A stretch of DNA of 64,000 bases. Source: Pelobates cultripes. Lineage: Eukaryota; Chordata; Amphibia; Anura; Pelobatidae. The position numbers and the translations under genes were made by a program. The first letter of the stretch is position 1. Every line of letters starts with the position of its first letter. Below, in pieces: positions 47,910-60,252 of the stretch. The notes beneath the pieces are model-generated. The model was given only the letters and a program-made list of their open reading frames with translations. It had not been told where the DNA came from and made no database searches. Location of the stretch: positions 130,405,019 through 130,469,018 of the forward strand of contig OW240914.1 in NCBI GenBank assembly GCA_933207985.1, given 5' to 3'.

Positions 47910-50900
47910 GCCATGATGCCCCTAACACCAGCTGGGCAGTAAGCATAATTTTGTTGAAGGGTCTTTGAGATCGGAACGTAAGCCCTTTCACTGGGCGAGA
48001 AAGAAGAAATGCCCTGGCATCTAATTCAAAGAGTTTCTGGAAGACCACTGCCAGGAGGCCCCATCAGAGTGGGACTTTTAAATTTAGTTTCTCTTAATAT
48101 TTGTTTAAATGTTATTTATTTCACAATTTTGTTTCATATATTTTATAGCACAATCTATAAAATGCATCAAAATGGAATTTATTTTATAGCTTGCATATAT
48201 ACTTTTTCAAGTTCCATAATGTTCACTTTAAGAACCGCTACCCACAATGATTAATTTTACTTCAAAATGTGCATTATCCTGAAGAGTACCATGGGGCAAA
48301 AATGTAAAAGGAGAATCGTGAATGGAATTTGCCTACAGGTTTCACTGGTTTCCATGGTAACTGCCCCCTTTTTGTTCTATGCACTTTTTTAGAACAGAAC
48401 ATTTCCATTCCATTTTGAGTTTTGCCTTGCTTCCACATATGTTCTGCCGATATATAAAAAAATAATAATGGACATATCAATAATTTTATACCATCAAAAC
48501 TCCATTAAGAATTTGATTCTTTGCAATATATATTTTTATTCCTAATCTGCATAACGTTCCTCTTATCTACAGTACACTTCTATTGCCTACCACTTCATTG
48601 CATATTTACTGGGTTTGCTTAAATTGCTTTACAGAAAAGTTTCATCGTATTCATATTGCATTGTATTGACTTGCCTTATACATTCATTATTATTTCATTT
48701 ATTTTTATAGCACCAACATATTCATCAGTGTTGCAAATAGGTAAACAAGAAAAACATTTATTTCTAACAAAACATGTGTGACATACAGGAACAGCAAGTG
48801 AATAGCTTACAAAAAAGCTTACGAAATAACGATAAACCATGTATTTATTTAAAAAAATAATTTAAATTTAAAAAAATAAATAAATATATATATGTATTTT
48901 ATCTTTAAAATTTGAAGGTCCCAATATTCTGCTATAACTCCCTAATTATGTTACAAACTGCAAGTACAGTTTAACACCGTAACACCGCAGCTATACGGTT
49001 CTCTTTACTAAGCTTACCAGTTTTTGGTACTTTCCATAGAAATAATTATAAAAAAGAGAACATTTAAATCTTCAGCAATCTCATGATTCTCACTAAGTCA
49101 CTGATTTTATATTTCAATTGATCTTTTTACTAGTAATATATACCTAAAATCTTTTTGAAAATCTTTGCTCTATAATTGATCATTTTCTAATTTAACCGTT
49201 TGTATGCATTTGCAGGGGCATTTTGGTCACCGTTTCCATCACCAATGTTAAAAAAGTCACATTTGAGCCAAAAAGTCATAGCAGGTCTGGAATGGTTTAG
49301 TGATTTATTATTCCCATGCTGTGACATCAATCTGTGTGTCATTAGTTACATCCTGTAATGTATGTTAGTAAAAGCAAATGGCTACTATTTTTGCTTGGTT
49401 TAGAAAAGCAGAGATAGTGCAGTAACATCATTACACACCATCCGCCTCAGTGTCAGAGAGTTAAGTATTGTATTGTTCAACCTCTAGCACTTAAAGTATT
49501 TTAGTCAAGCTGGACCTTAGAAAGCACTATTCTTAAATGGGTTGAAAATATTGCATCTGCCGACATAGCAAGCCCAAATGGAACATACAGATTCCTATAA
49601 CTGGGTGATATTTATTTATCAAATGTCTTACCAGGAAGGATACATTGAGATTTCTCTCGTTTTCATGTCCTATAAACAAAGGTGAAGTATAATGTGGGTT
49701 ATGTATTAAAAAAGGGATTTATTTACTAAACAATGAATTGTAGTGAAAACTGAAACGCTAGATTTAGGTAAAATATCAAAGCTTTGAGTATAGATGACTT
49801 GGAGATTTTTGCCCAAATGTTTAATCCAGTTTTCAGTTGTCTACAATTTGGAGTTTAACGTAATAAACCAATTTTAAAATGTTACCCCAGTCACTCTTCA
49901 TGAGTAAATACCTATTTGTTTAATATAAACACCGAGAAAATTATTTTACATATCGGAAACTATTATCACTGAAAATTATAAAAAGAAATCAGGGATATAA
50001 CATTTTTGGCAATTCAGAGGTAAATTTGCAAAAATTAAATGGGCGGATTAACCACTATACACTCTTGTAATGTTTACGGTAGCGTTGTACTACTGGTAAA
50101 ATGTCTCGCCCAACATGCTGTAGTTGTTATGGTGCGTAGACTGCCCCTTTAATTTGGGATATTTCTTATCCTCTGAATTCAACAAAAACGCAAACAACAA
50201 ATAGCTTCTCTCCAGAAGTAGAATGGATTATGTCAATATATAAAATGAAACATATGTGCTTTATTTCTTCATTTAAAGTATGTCATCCAACAGGGGGAGC
50301 ACTGGACATATGTCTCATGCCTTGTTGGCACTTTTGCAGAGCCCATTTGCTTGGTTTTACTTATTGTATTAGCCCTCCAGCTACTGTAACTTTACATTTA
50401 GCAAAAACACTTAAAATTTAGAGCCCTTTAATAATTGTCTAGATTAGTCCTAAATTGTTTTGTATGACCTGAAATTACCTTGAGATGGAACCAGCTAGTT
50501 CAGTAATTGACCTGGAATCATGAATAATTTCCAAATTAGTCATAAAATAAAAATTAATAGAAAACACTTAATAAAAGTGAAGGGGCCCACCAAAGCATCT
50601 TATCACACATGCCGAATTTGCATTCATTCCATCACAATCCTGACAGGGGTAAGGTTTATATGTAGAGTGGGCAGCATACTGCTGATCTGTTCTTCAACCC
50701 AAGTAGGATATCAGCTGATGCTATACATGTTACAGCCGTCAAGACCACCAATCAAGTGTCAGCCTTATGGAAGCTTTTTTCAAACTGCCCCATTGTTCCC
50801 CAATTTACAGCAGTTATGGGGATAACTATTCACTAGGGTTCCTACAGTCTCCTGTCAACCAGACTCCTATCAACTTGGTTTCCTCTAACTCTCACCTATC

Positions 50901-51199
50901 TAACTAGAATGTGTGCAAACTAATGGAGAAGGTGGACATGTGTGTGTCACTGAAATATGCATTGTTAAACACTGGGAATCTCCAAAACTGACACAACTAG
51001 AAAATAATTATATGAAAACATGCAAAAAAAGTCCTTAGAGCAGAGATTTTACATTCGAAGTCACACTGGAGCTTTACACATTGGTGCAGGTTGTGAGTTA
51101 GATTTAACCACTCAATTGTCTCACATTGAGTGAGTGGCTAGAGGAGACCATTGTACAGTTGTCCTTGGAAAATAGGAGGCCATTGGAACCTCTTCATTC
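47910..51199. other. No gene seen; AT-rich intergenic DNA
   Basis: About 3.3 kb of AT-rich sequence. A diverged L2-like tail (TTATTTTTATAGCACCAACA near 48697) is the only repeat noted. Short open frames here have no recognisable domain. Confidence 0.35.
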
Positions 51200-51274
51200 A
51201 TTGTAATCATAGGCATGTGCAGCCTATTGCATTAGGGTGTGCACCCTAAAGCACAAACACACGCGCGTATATAT

Positions 51275-51275
51275 G

Positions 51276-51325
<50 letters not shown>
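51275..51325 (+). repeat. (TA)n(CA)n microsatellite
   Basis: About 34 bases of alternating T and A are followed by about 14 of C and A. Confidence 0.95.
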
Positions 51326-51789
51326 CATACACTGCTGTGTGTGTGAGGGTGCTGTAAGTGTGTGTGTGTCTGTGCTACCATGCCTGATCCCTGGTGGTCC
51401 TAGTGTGACCTCGCGTGAGGAACCCAACGGAACTAGAGCTCCCCGGCTCCTCTCCTGCCTGTGGGCCGATGAACAGGGCTGGACTGGGACAAAAAGTCAG
51501 CCCAGGCAGAGCAGCCCACTAGGAAGGGTGGGCCAGAAATGTGGCGCATTCTATCAGCCACCAATGACAAGCACCCCCCGCCCTCCCAATTGTTATGTTA
51601 GTGTGATACCCCACCAGAGCATTCAGTGCTGTCTGATGGAGAAAAAGTCCTAGTGGCTTGTCTCTGGTGTCCCCAGTAGTGGGTACTGAAGAACACAAGT
51701 GGAAAAGGATTGTTAAAGTGTGTTTTGCACATGTGGGAATGCTCCCTGTGGTGTTATATATGTTTGGATGTTTTTTTGCAGTGTAATAC

Positions 51790-52500
51790 ATGTGTTTATA
51801 GGGAGTATAGAGTGTGTGTAGTGATTGAGTGCAGTGTATAGTGGGTATAGAGTGTGTGTGAGTGCAGAGTGTGTAGAGTGTATATAGGGGGTATAGTGTG
51901 TAGGTGCAGGGGGTGTAGTGTGTATGTATGGGGGTATAGTGTGTAGGTGCAGGGGGTGTAGTGTTATGTATAGAAGGGATAGTGTGTAGGTGCAGGGGGT
52001 GTAGTGTTATGTATAGGGGTATAGTGTGTAGGTGCAGGGGTGTAGTGTTATGTATAGTGCGTACAGTGTGTAGGTGCAGGGGGTGTAGGTGCAGGGGGTG
52101 TAGTGTTATGTATAGTGGGTATAGTGTGTAGGTGCAGGGGGTGTAGTGTTATGTATAGGGTGTATAGTGTGTAGGTGCAGGGGGTGTAGGTGCAGGGGGT
52201 GTAGGTGCAGGGGGTGTAGTGTTATGTATAGTGGGTATAGTGTATAGGTGCAGGGGGTGTAGTGTTATGTATAGGGGTATAGTGTGTAGGTGCCGGGGGT
52301 GTATATAAGGTGTATAGTGTGTGTAGGTGCAGGGGGTGTATATAAGGTGTATAGTGTGTGTAGGTGCAGGGTGTATATAGGGTGTAGTGTGTATGTATAG
52401 GGGGCATAGTGTGTAGGTGCAGGGGGTGTATATAAGGTGTATAGTGTGTGTAGTGTGTAGGTGCAGTGTGTACATAGGGTGTAGTGAGTAAGTGGTGGGG
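51790..52500 (+). repeat. GTGTAGGTGCAGGGG minisatellite
   Basis: Composite units of 14-45 bp combine GTGTAGGTGCAGGGGGTGTA with GTGTTATGTATAGTGGGTATA. Unit order is irregular. Minus-strand frames across it encode only His/Thr/Pro/Tyr repeats. Confidence 0.92.
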
Positions 52501-52732
52501 TATAGTTTATGTAATATAATATAGTTTATGTCATATAATTATATAATTAATTTTGATTGTTTCATTATTTAAATTTAAAAAAGAAACCTACACATTTACT
52601 CCTCTTTCCCCTTATTACCTTACTTTGCAGGGGGGAGAGGGAGCACGCTGCTGATCATCCCTGGTGATCCAGTGGGCTAGTGATGTGGTCTGTACCTCCG
52701 CAGACCATGCCTTCCTCTCGCGAGAGCTGGGA

Positions 52733-53838
52733 TGTGACAGATCCCTCTGTCTTGGACTTACATGGAACTACTATTACTTTGTTTGCTTGAATTCGTGTTA
52801 TTTTATTTGATTCGTGTCTTTCCCCATTCATGTGGAACTCTATATGCTTCCTGGAAACTACCGAACAAAACTCCCGAACGGCCGGCCACACAGTAGAGAA
52901 GTGTGCTGCTGGTTAACCTCTTGGCCCCATTAGAACGTTGAGGTTAACCGCAGACACATCTTAATTGATGCCTGTAGCTGGGTGGCCGCCATTCGTATTC
53001 TGAACAGGAGGTCGCTGCCATTTTAAATCCACAAACGCTCAGCGGTGTACAACAAACTCATGGAACTCAAAATGGACACTTTTTGGCACGAACACCGCTG
53101 AAGCTGCCGATCTCCCTTCTCCTTCGGTAGAAAACTAACAAACGTCCCTGTATTCAGTACTTTGTCCACGAATAAGCCATACCCCACATAGCCATCCCAT
53201 GGAGCCCATTCGTATGAGAACAGACTTTGTGAACACTTTGACTCCATGGCGATTGGACTGTGTGCATAGGATCTGAGCGCCATTCGGTACTTTTGTGCGC
53301 TCAGATCCCAGCTATCTGGGGACACGTTGAATGCCTGTATTATGTCCATTTATTGTAAAGTTGTATATTTTTATGCATTTTTGTCATTGTCACCTAAAAT
53401 GGCGTCTGGTCTTTGTCCAGGGAGTTAATTGAATTACTTGACAATTATCTCCCGGGCAGAGCAGAGGGTCTTGGGTAATTGAAGGGGCATGGCTACATGT
53501 GTAACACTCTGGTCAATGTAATGTCCTTGTCACAGTCTCCCATCTGGTCCGCTAGGGGAGTGTCCACCAGGTGGGAGACCTGCATAAATACCGGGCAGGT
53601 AGCCCTCAACAAACCAGATGCCTGCTGACCCTGACCTGCTGATTATTCGTATGGATTACGCTTGTTCGGCTGTTTAGGAGACTAACTGGTTCGTGTGATT
53701 GCTGTTCGGCTGTTTGGGAGACTAACTGGTTCGTGTGATTGCTGTTCGGCAGTTGAAGCGCTCAGTGGCTACCGCTGTATTCGGGAAGGGAACGTCCAAT
53801 ATGGCTGTAACCCCTCTCCTACCAGGGGAGCCGTAACA
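52733..53838 (+). mobile_element. Solo LTR (LTR retrotransposon or endogenous retrovirus) inside hAT
   Basis: It starts TGTGACAGATCC and ends GAGCCGTAACA, with 5-bp flanks TGGGA and TGGGG (one mismatch). A TATA-like CATAAATACC lies near 53584, and a 40-bp tandem duplication (GTTCGGCTGTTTxGGAGACT) at about 53664-53745. It shares GCGCTCAGATCCCAGCTATC (near 53310) with the related LTR at 54200. No internal genes remain, which suggests loss by LTR-LTR recombination. Confidence 0.65.
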
Positions 53839-54199
53839 TGGGGTTTCAGAGCATTGCTGAGGGTTACCACGGCAACGCTCTGAAAATATCGGAGATCGCG
53901 AGAGGGCTGCCCTGCATGCAGCCTGGAGGCCGTTTGCTCTGTAAAAAAACGGAACGGAGCTCTTCAGAGCCTCTCTTTGGGCTAATCTGTTGTGCTTGAG
54001 CCGGCAGGGGAGATATTTTGATCTTCCCTGCCGGCCTCGATCCATGCGCGGCGCGCGGGGATTAGGGTGTGCCCAGGCACACCCGGCACACCCCATGCGC
54101 ATGCCTATGATTGTAATAGTAATTATAAAACAACATGGGATTGGGAAGGTGAGGGGCGACAGTTTGCCTCATATTTCTTTGCCATTATGTGAGGGAGGA

Positions 54200-55059
54200 T
54201 GTGACAAACGCTCCTTACTCTAGACGTTTGCCACGAACTCCTAGAGGAGTGTGGAAGCTAGCCTCCTGCCCGCCGACTATGGGCCATATACCTACTGCCA
54301 AACTTACTTTTTTTCCCTTGTTCTCAAGATATTTCCATCCTGGTTCATTGTTTTAGTTTCCCGAACAGAAACACTTTCCCTGCGTTTAGTAGATAAATCT
54401 ACCAAACACCCACCACCCCCTGGCTCATTAACTATAAAGAAACCACAGACTTAAGTGCTCTCTCTGTGTGGTCGCTATTCGTATATAACCAAACGCTCAT
54501 GCTGGAGAAAATGGTGCCCATCTTGTTGCACAAACAAAGGCAGATGGACACTCAAACTCGCGCACACTGGTAAAATAATGCGAGCGCCTGCCAGGAGAGA
54601 GCTGTTCGGTAGATTTTTTCGCACGAACAAGACGAACAAACGCTACCTAGGAGCCAGGGGAATCATTCAACAGGTTTTTTTTATGGAACTCCCAAAAGTG
54701 ACCAAGGACTATTTGGACAACTTTGGCGCTTAGATCCAGGCTATCCGGGGATATAATATTTGTGGGGGTTCCTATATGCCATATGTATTTTTTATATTTT
54801 ATGTATGTTATGTTTTTATGCTTAGTCATTCTGACTCAGAAATTCATGGGCGTGTTGTGTGAATGTTCTGGGCGTGTCTTACTGTATCATGGCTGTGTAT
54901 ATAATTGGGTCATCTGGCCATAATAAACTCAGTCTTCTTGTACCCATCATCAAGTCTAGGCTGATGTTTGGGTAGCTCAGAGCGTTAATCACTGCTTCAC
55001 TTGGGATTTGGGAGAACTACAGCGGGTATACTCAGTCAGAGTATAGGAGATCTGTTACA
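54200..55059 (+). mobile_element. Solo LTR with perfect 5-bp TSD (GAGGA)
   Basis: GAGGA flanks it at 54195-54199 and 55060-55064. It starts TGTGACAAACGC and ends GATCTGTTACA, the TG...CA form of LTRs. A TATA-like GTATATAATT lies near 54896 and AATAAA near 54922, the expected order for promoter and polyadenylation site. GGCGCTTAGATCCAGGCTAT at about 54725 matches the LTR at 52733 at a similar internal position. No retroelement genes are left. Confidence 0.8.
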
Positions 55060-55358
55060 GAGGACAAACTACCATAGCCATTCAGATTTGATGTGCATCT
55101 AGGGTTGTCACTCGGAATAGATTAGTTATTAGTCAGAGCATTAATCTTCTATCATTAGTATCAGAAATATTACTTCCAGAGACTGTTATGGATGTTCTAT
55201 GGATGAGAACAAATGATCTGATAACATCTGATGGAAGATGATAATACTCTAAGTCAACACACTGTAGGAGGTGGGTGCTTGGTAGAAACTTTCCAACTGT
55301 CAACATTACAATATACACGCAAACATACATGTAAATCAGGACATATATCAGCTCATGC

Positions 55359-55794
55359 TTAAAGGACCACTATAGTGCCAGGAAAACATACTCGTTTTCC
55401 TGGCACTATAGTGCCCTGAGGGTGCCCCCACCCTCTCCTCCACCAGCTCTCCTCCTCCTCTCCGCCTCCTCTCCTCCTCTTCGGCTGAATGCGCATGCGC
55501 GGCAGTAGCTGCGCGCGCATTCAGCCTGTCTCATAGGAAAGCATTCATAATGCTTTCCTATGGACGCTTGCGTGTTCTCACTGTGATTTTCACAGTGAGA
55601 AGCATAAACGCCTCTAGCGACTGTCAATGAGACAGCCACTAGAGGCTTTAGAGGCTGCATTAACCCTAATATAAACATAGCAGTTTCTCTGAAACTGCTA
55701 TGTTTATAAAAAAAAGGGTTAATCCTAGAGGGACCTGGCACCCAGACCACTTCATTAAGCTGAAGTGGTCTGGGTGCCTAGAGTGGTCCTTTAA
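55359..55794. mobile_element. TTAA-flanked MITE, 436 bp
   Basis: TTAA at 55359-55362 and 55791-55794. The left end TTAAAGGACCACTATAGTGC pairs with right TGCCTAGAGTGGTCCTTTAA. Subterminal palindromes surround ACTATAGTGCCAGGAAAAC (left) and AAGTGGTCTGGGTGCC (right). The centre is GC-rich (AATGCGCATGCGCGGCAG). The right half resembles that of the 58275-63076 element. Confidence 0.8.
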
Positions 55795-56363
55795 TGCTGT
55801 AAGAGGGAATGTGATATGGGTATCTCTTGGCTCCTGTAAGTCAGCCATCACTATTGGTGGGCAACTTGTGCCATGGTTAAAGTCACATGGACACCTTATC
55901 CAGCTTCCCAGGTAGTGAGGTATATGGTGCAGATATGTTAGGTTTCGTCCTCTGGTATATTCTCACGCCAAAGTTTGAAAATAGCTTCCTTAATGCTGTC
56001 TCCAGACATTGCAAAGCTCTAATAGACATGCTACAGGCTTTCAGTAGGTGAAAATAACAGAATCAAAGCCCAACACTACTACTACTGCAGATATGGCAAG
56101 GGTAGGAATTACACACTTCCATAGCGTACCTATTTATACCATTGATGGGAGCTGTAGTAGGCTGAAAGCAGTCAGCTGACACTCTCAGACACTCACCATG
56201 GCCCATTACTGCTCAGGCTAATTCTTCCTCCTTAGCCCAAGCAGCACAGAGGGGATGGGCTAGAGACTCTAGTTTAGCATTAAAACTTTAAAAGCAGTTT
56301 AATGCAAAATGGAAGGACAGTGCCAGGGGACTCCATACACCATAACAACTTCAATAAGATAGA
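55795..56363. other. No gene seen; partial MITE words
   Basis: The sequence at about 56310-56355 (GTGCCAGGGGACTCC, ACCATAACAACTTCAATAAG) looks like an end-less TTAA-type MITE scrap. Nothing else is recognised. Confidence 0.35.
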
Positions 56364-58072
56364 ATAGAAACATAGAATGTGACGGCAGATAAGAACCATT
56401 CGGCCCATCTAGTCTGCCCAATTTTCTAAATACTTTCATTAATCCCTGGCCTTATGCCTATCCCACGCATGCTTAAACTCCTTCACTGTGTTAACCTCTA
56501 CCACTTCAGCTGGAAGGCTATTGCATGTGTCCACTTTCCTCTCAGTAAAGTAATACTTCATGATATTATTTTTAAACCTTTTCCCCCTATGACTATGTCC
56601 TCTTGCTATGGCAGTTTTTCTTCTTTTAAATATGGTCTCCTCCTTTACTGTGTTGATTCCCTTTATGTATTTAAATGTTTCTATCATATCCCCTCTGTCT
56701 CGTCTTTCCTCCAAGCTATACATGTTAAGATCCTTTAACCTTTCCTGGGAAGTTTTATCCTGCAATCCATGAACCAGTTTAGTAGCCCTTCTCTGAACTC
56801 TCTCCAAAGTATCAATATCCTTCTGGAGATTAGGTCTCCAGTACTGCCTACAATACTCCAAGTGAGGTCTCATTAGTGTTCTGTACAATGGCATGAGCAC
56901 TTCCCTCTTTATTATTATTATTATTATTGTATTATAATAATATGGGTGTACAATGGGTGGACAAACAGGCATGTAATTGCAACCAGACAACTGGACCTAC
57001 AGGAACAGAGGGAGTGGAGGACCCTGCTCAATGAGCTTACATTCTAGAGAGAGTGGGGTATAGTGAAACAAAGGGTAAACGTAGGGGTACAAGGTAGGTT
57101 GTTAGAAAAGTATTCACTGAGGGCTTAGTAAGTAATTTTTGACAGTTGCAGGAGAGTAGTCATGGTGGTTGGGGGATAAAAACTTGCTAACAGTTTAATT
57201 GATATGCTTTCTTGAAGAATTGAGTTTTCAATGATTTCTTGAATGAGTGGAGACTGGTTGAAAGTCTTACGTAGAAGGGAAGGAACTTCCACAGAAGAGG
57301 TGCAGCCCTGGAGAAATCTTGGAGGCGAGCATCAGAGGTGGGAGTACGCACAGAGGATAAATGTAGGTCTTTGGCAGAGAGCAGGGATCTCAACGGGACA
57401 TACTTGTGTATTAGGGAGGATATGTAGGTTGGAGCAGCATTATGTATGGACTTGTAAGCAGGCACCAGAAATTTAAATTGAGCCCTATATCTAACTGGAA
57501 GCCAATGCAGGGACTGACAAAGCGGGGAGCCATGGGAGGTGCGCGTGGACAGGAAAATGAGCCTCGCTGCCGCATTCCTTACAGATTGCAGCTGTTCAAT
57601 CTGGGAACACGTAAGACCACTGAGAAGGGGATTGCAGTAGTCAAGGCGAGAAAGAACAATGGCATGGACCGGATGCGCGCTATGTTTTTGAGATGGAAGC
57701 AGCAGGATTTGGCGATTGATTGGACATGAGTGGTGAAGAAGAGGTTGGAGTCAAAAAGAACACCCAGGCAGCGAGCCTGTGAGGTAGAGGGGATGGTAAC
57801 GCCATTGACTTGGAGGGAGACAGACACGGGAGTAATAACACTTGAGGGAGGAAAGACCAGAAGTTCTGTTTTGAACAGGTTAAGTTTAAGGAAGTGAGCA
57901 GCCATCCAGCTGGAAATCGCAGATTTCTACTGCTAATACCTCTCCCTAGACAACCAAGCATTTCCTGCTGCTCTATTACATTGTCTACCTACCTTTAAGT
58001 CATCTGAAATAATCACCCCTCAGATGTTGAGGTTAGGACTCTATCAAATATTCTGTACTCTGCCCTTGGGTT
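56364..58072 (-). mobile_element. CR1-clade LINE fragment, split by an L2 insertion
   Basis: The first part (56364-56907) starts with the reversed CR1 tail (AGAAACATAGAATGTGACGG) and encodes the RT C terminus on the minus strand (LMRPHLEYCRQYWRP, LERVQRRATKLV, SLEERRDRGDMIETF). The second part (about 57931-58072) continues upstream in the same RT region. The join falls between CTTCCCTCTTT and CTACTGCTAATACC, which are adjacent in the CR1 at 20191. More diverged than the other CR1 copies, with small deletions. Confidence 0.88.
56908..57930 (-). mobile_element. L2-related LINE fragment nested in CR1
   Basis: The left edge is ATTATTATT, the 3' tail side, followed by the reversed GGACCCTGCTCAATGAGCTT motif shared with L2. 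The minus-strand protein contains [41 protein letters not shown] and, nearer the 3' end, APTYISSLI and RLQDFSRAAPLLW, matching the L2 C terminus. It is a different subfamily from the copies at 2035 and 17288. Confidence 0.85.
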
Positions 58073-58690
58073 TAGATGAAGCAGTTACAGTGCCTAGAAT
58101 AACCCTTCAACCAAGGCAATCAGCTGCTTCACCATGACAGTAACTAGAGTCAAGCTACATTAGGTCTCAGATAAGCTTGACAGTTAAGTCAGCTAATTTA
58201 AGATATTTATATTTGTAGTTTGGCTTTCAAATGATTTATGTTTTATTTTGTTTTAATTTTCATATATGAATTCATTAAAGGAAAACTATAGTATTAGGAA
58301 TACAAAACGGTATTTCTAACACTATAGTGCCCTCTACCCCCAGTGGCAAATAAAAAAACCTTACACTCACCCAATTCCAGTGCCGAGGGAAGGTGGTGCT
58401 CCTCCTACACCAACATCAGCCAATGGAAGGACCTAATGTGCATAAACACATTAGGTCTTCCCAGGGCCGCCATCACAAATTTTGGGGCCCCTGACAAAGC
58501 ACAAGGTCTGGGGACCCTCCCGGGCCAGCCCACGCCATACCTAGTCCGCTGACAATGATGCAGGACTGAATGTAGTGTGTATAGTGGAAGTGAATTAGAA
58601 TGTGTGTAATGGATGTAGTGTTTGTGTGTATTAGATACTGTTTGTGTAGTGAATGCAGAGTGTGTGTTTGCGTAGCGGATGCAGTGTGTA

Positions 58691-60252
58691 CAGGGAGTGC
58701 AGAATTATTAGGCAAATTAGTATTTTGACCACATCATCCTCTTTATGCATGTTGTCTTACTCCAAGCTGTATAGGCTCGAAAGCCTACTACCAATTAAGC
58801 ATATTAGGTGATGTGCATCTCTGTAATGAGAAGGGGTGTGGTCTAATGACATCAACACCCTATATCAGGTGTGCATAATTATTAGGCAACTTCCTTTCCT
58901 TTGGCAAAATGGGTCAAAAGAAGGACTTGACAGGCTCAGAAAAGTCAAAAATAGTGAGATATCTTGCAGAGGGATGCAGCACTCTTAAAATTGCAAAGCT
59001 TCTGAAGCGTGATCATCTAACAATCAAGCGTTTCATTCAAAATAGTCAACAGGGTCGCAAGAAGCGTGTGGAAAAACCAAGGCGCAAAATAACTGCCCAT
59101 GAACTGAGAAAAGTCAAGCGTGCAGCTGCCACGATGCCACTTGCCACCAGTTTGGCCATATTTCAGAGCTGCAACATCACTGGAGTGCCCAAAAGCACAA
59201 GGTGTGCAATACTCAGAGACATGGCCAAGGTAAGAAAGGCTGAAAGACGACCACCACTGAACAAGACACACAAGCTGAAACGTCAAGACTGGGCCAAGAA
59301 ATATCTCAAGACTGATTTTTCTAAGGTTTTATGGACTGATGAAATGAGAGTGAGTCTTGATGGGCCAGATGGATGGGCCCGTGGCTGGATTGGTAAAGGG
59401 CAGAGAGCTCCAGTCCGACTCAGACGCCAGCAAGGTGGAGGTGGAGTACTGGTTTGGGCTGGTATCATCAAAGATGAGCTTGTGGGGCCTTTTCGGGTTG
59501 AGGATGGAGTCAAGCTCAACTCCCAGTCCTACTGCCAGTTCCTGGAAGACACCTTCTTCAAGCAGTGGTACAGGAAGAAGTCTGCATCCTTCAAGAAAAC
59601 ATGATTTTCATGCAGGACAATGCTCCATCACACGCGTCCAAGTACTCCACAGCGTGGCTGGCAAGAAAGGGTATAAAAGAAGAAAATCTAATGACATGGG
59701 CTCCTTGTTCACCTGATCTGAACCCCATTGAGAACCTGTGGTCCATCATCAAATGTGAGATTTACAAGGAGGGAAAACAGTACACCTCTCTGAACAGTGT
59801 CTGGGAGGCTGTGGTTGCTGCTGCACGCAATGTTGATGGTGAACAGATCAAAACACTGACAGAATCCATGGATGGCAGGCTTTTGAGTGTCCTTGCAAAG
59901 AAAGGTGGCTATATTGGTCACTGATTTGTTTTTGTTTTGTTTTTGAATGTCAGAAATGTATATTTGTGAATGTTGAGATGTTATATTGGTTTCACTGGCA
60001 ATAATAAATAATTGAAATGGGTATATATTTGTTTTTTGTTAAGTTGCCTAATAATTATGCACAGTAATAGTCACCTGCACACACAGATATCCCCCTAACA
60101 TAGCTATAACTAAAAACAAACTAAAAACTACTTCCAAAAATATTCAGCTTTGATATTAATGAGTTTTTTGGGTTCATTGAGAACATGGTTGTTGTTCAAT
60201 AATAAAATTAATCCTCAAAAATACAACTTGCCTAATAATTCTGCACTCCCTG
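58691..60252 (+). mobile_element. Tc1-like transposon (DD37E), nearly intact
   Basis: TA at 58689-58690 and 60253-60254. The ends CAGGGAGTGCAGAATTATTA and, reversed, CAGGGAGTGCAGAATTATTA are identical over 20 bases. Length 1562 bp. A second internal repeat (GCATAATTATTAGGCAAC near 58872, with TTGCCTAATAATTATGCAC near 60044) lies on each side of the transposase, giving an indirect/direct-repeat layout. It sits inside the minisatellite. Confidence 0.95.
58909..59924 (+). pseudogene. Tc1-like transposase, DD37E, single frameshift
   Basis: A DDE transposase that would cut and paste its own element at TA targets. ATG 58909 opens a 231-codon frame with helix-turn-helix segments (SEKSKIVRYLAEGCSTLKIA, HLTIKRFIQN), a GRKKR-type basic linker and the first catalytic Asp in LWTDEMRVS (codon 59338-59340). 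GGGGVLVW follows. One base appears missing in the A run at about 59593-59598. The frame resumes at MIFMQDNAPSH (second Asp 59616-59618) and SPDLNPIENLW (Glu 59730-59732), ending in KKGGYIGH with a stop at 59922-59924. Thirty-seven residues separate the last Asp and the Glu, giving DD37E, the signature reported for the TRT family of vertebrate Tc1-like transposons. Without the missing base it would be about 338 residues, the usual size. One lesion suggests recent activity. Confidence 0.92.

Larger units (their letters stand above)
51208..54109. mobile_element. hAT-type non-autonomous element, perfect 8-bp TSD, 2.9 kb
   Basis: ATTGTAAT occurs at 51200-51207 and 54110-54117. The left end CATAGGCATGTGCAGCC and right end, reversed, CATAGGCATGCGCATGG pair, as do GCATTAGGGTGTGC near 51230 and its inverse-like counterpart near 54065. 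Inside are a (TA)n(CA)n run, a second hAT-like start (CAGGGCTGGACTGGG at 51476), a minisatellite (about 51790-52500) and a solo LTR (52733-53838). No transposase ORF was recognised. Confidence 0.85.

Noticed and set aside
52149..52475. 108-codon Thr/His/Pro frame
   Set aside because: It is a translation of the GTGTAGGTGCAGGGG minisatellite.
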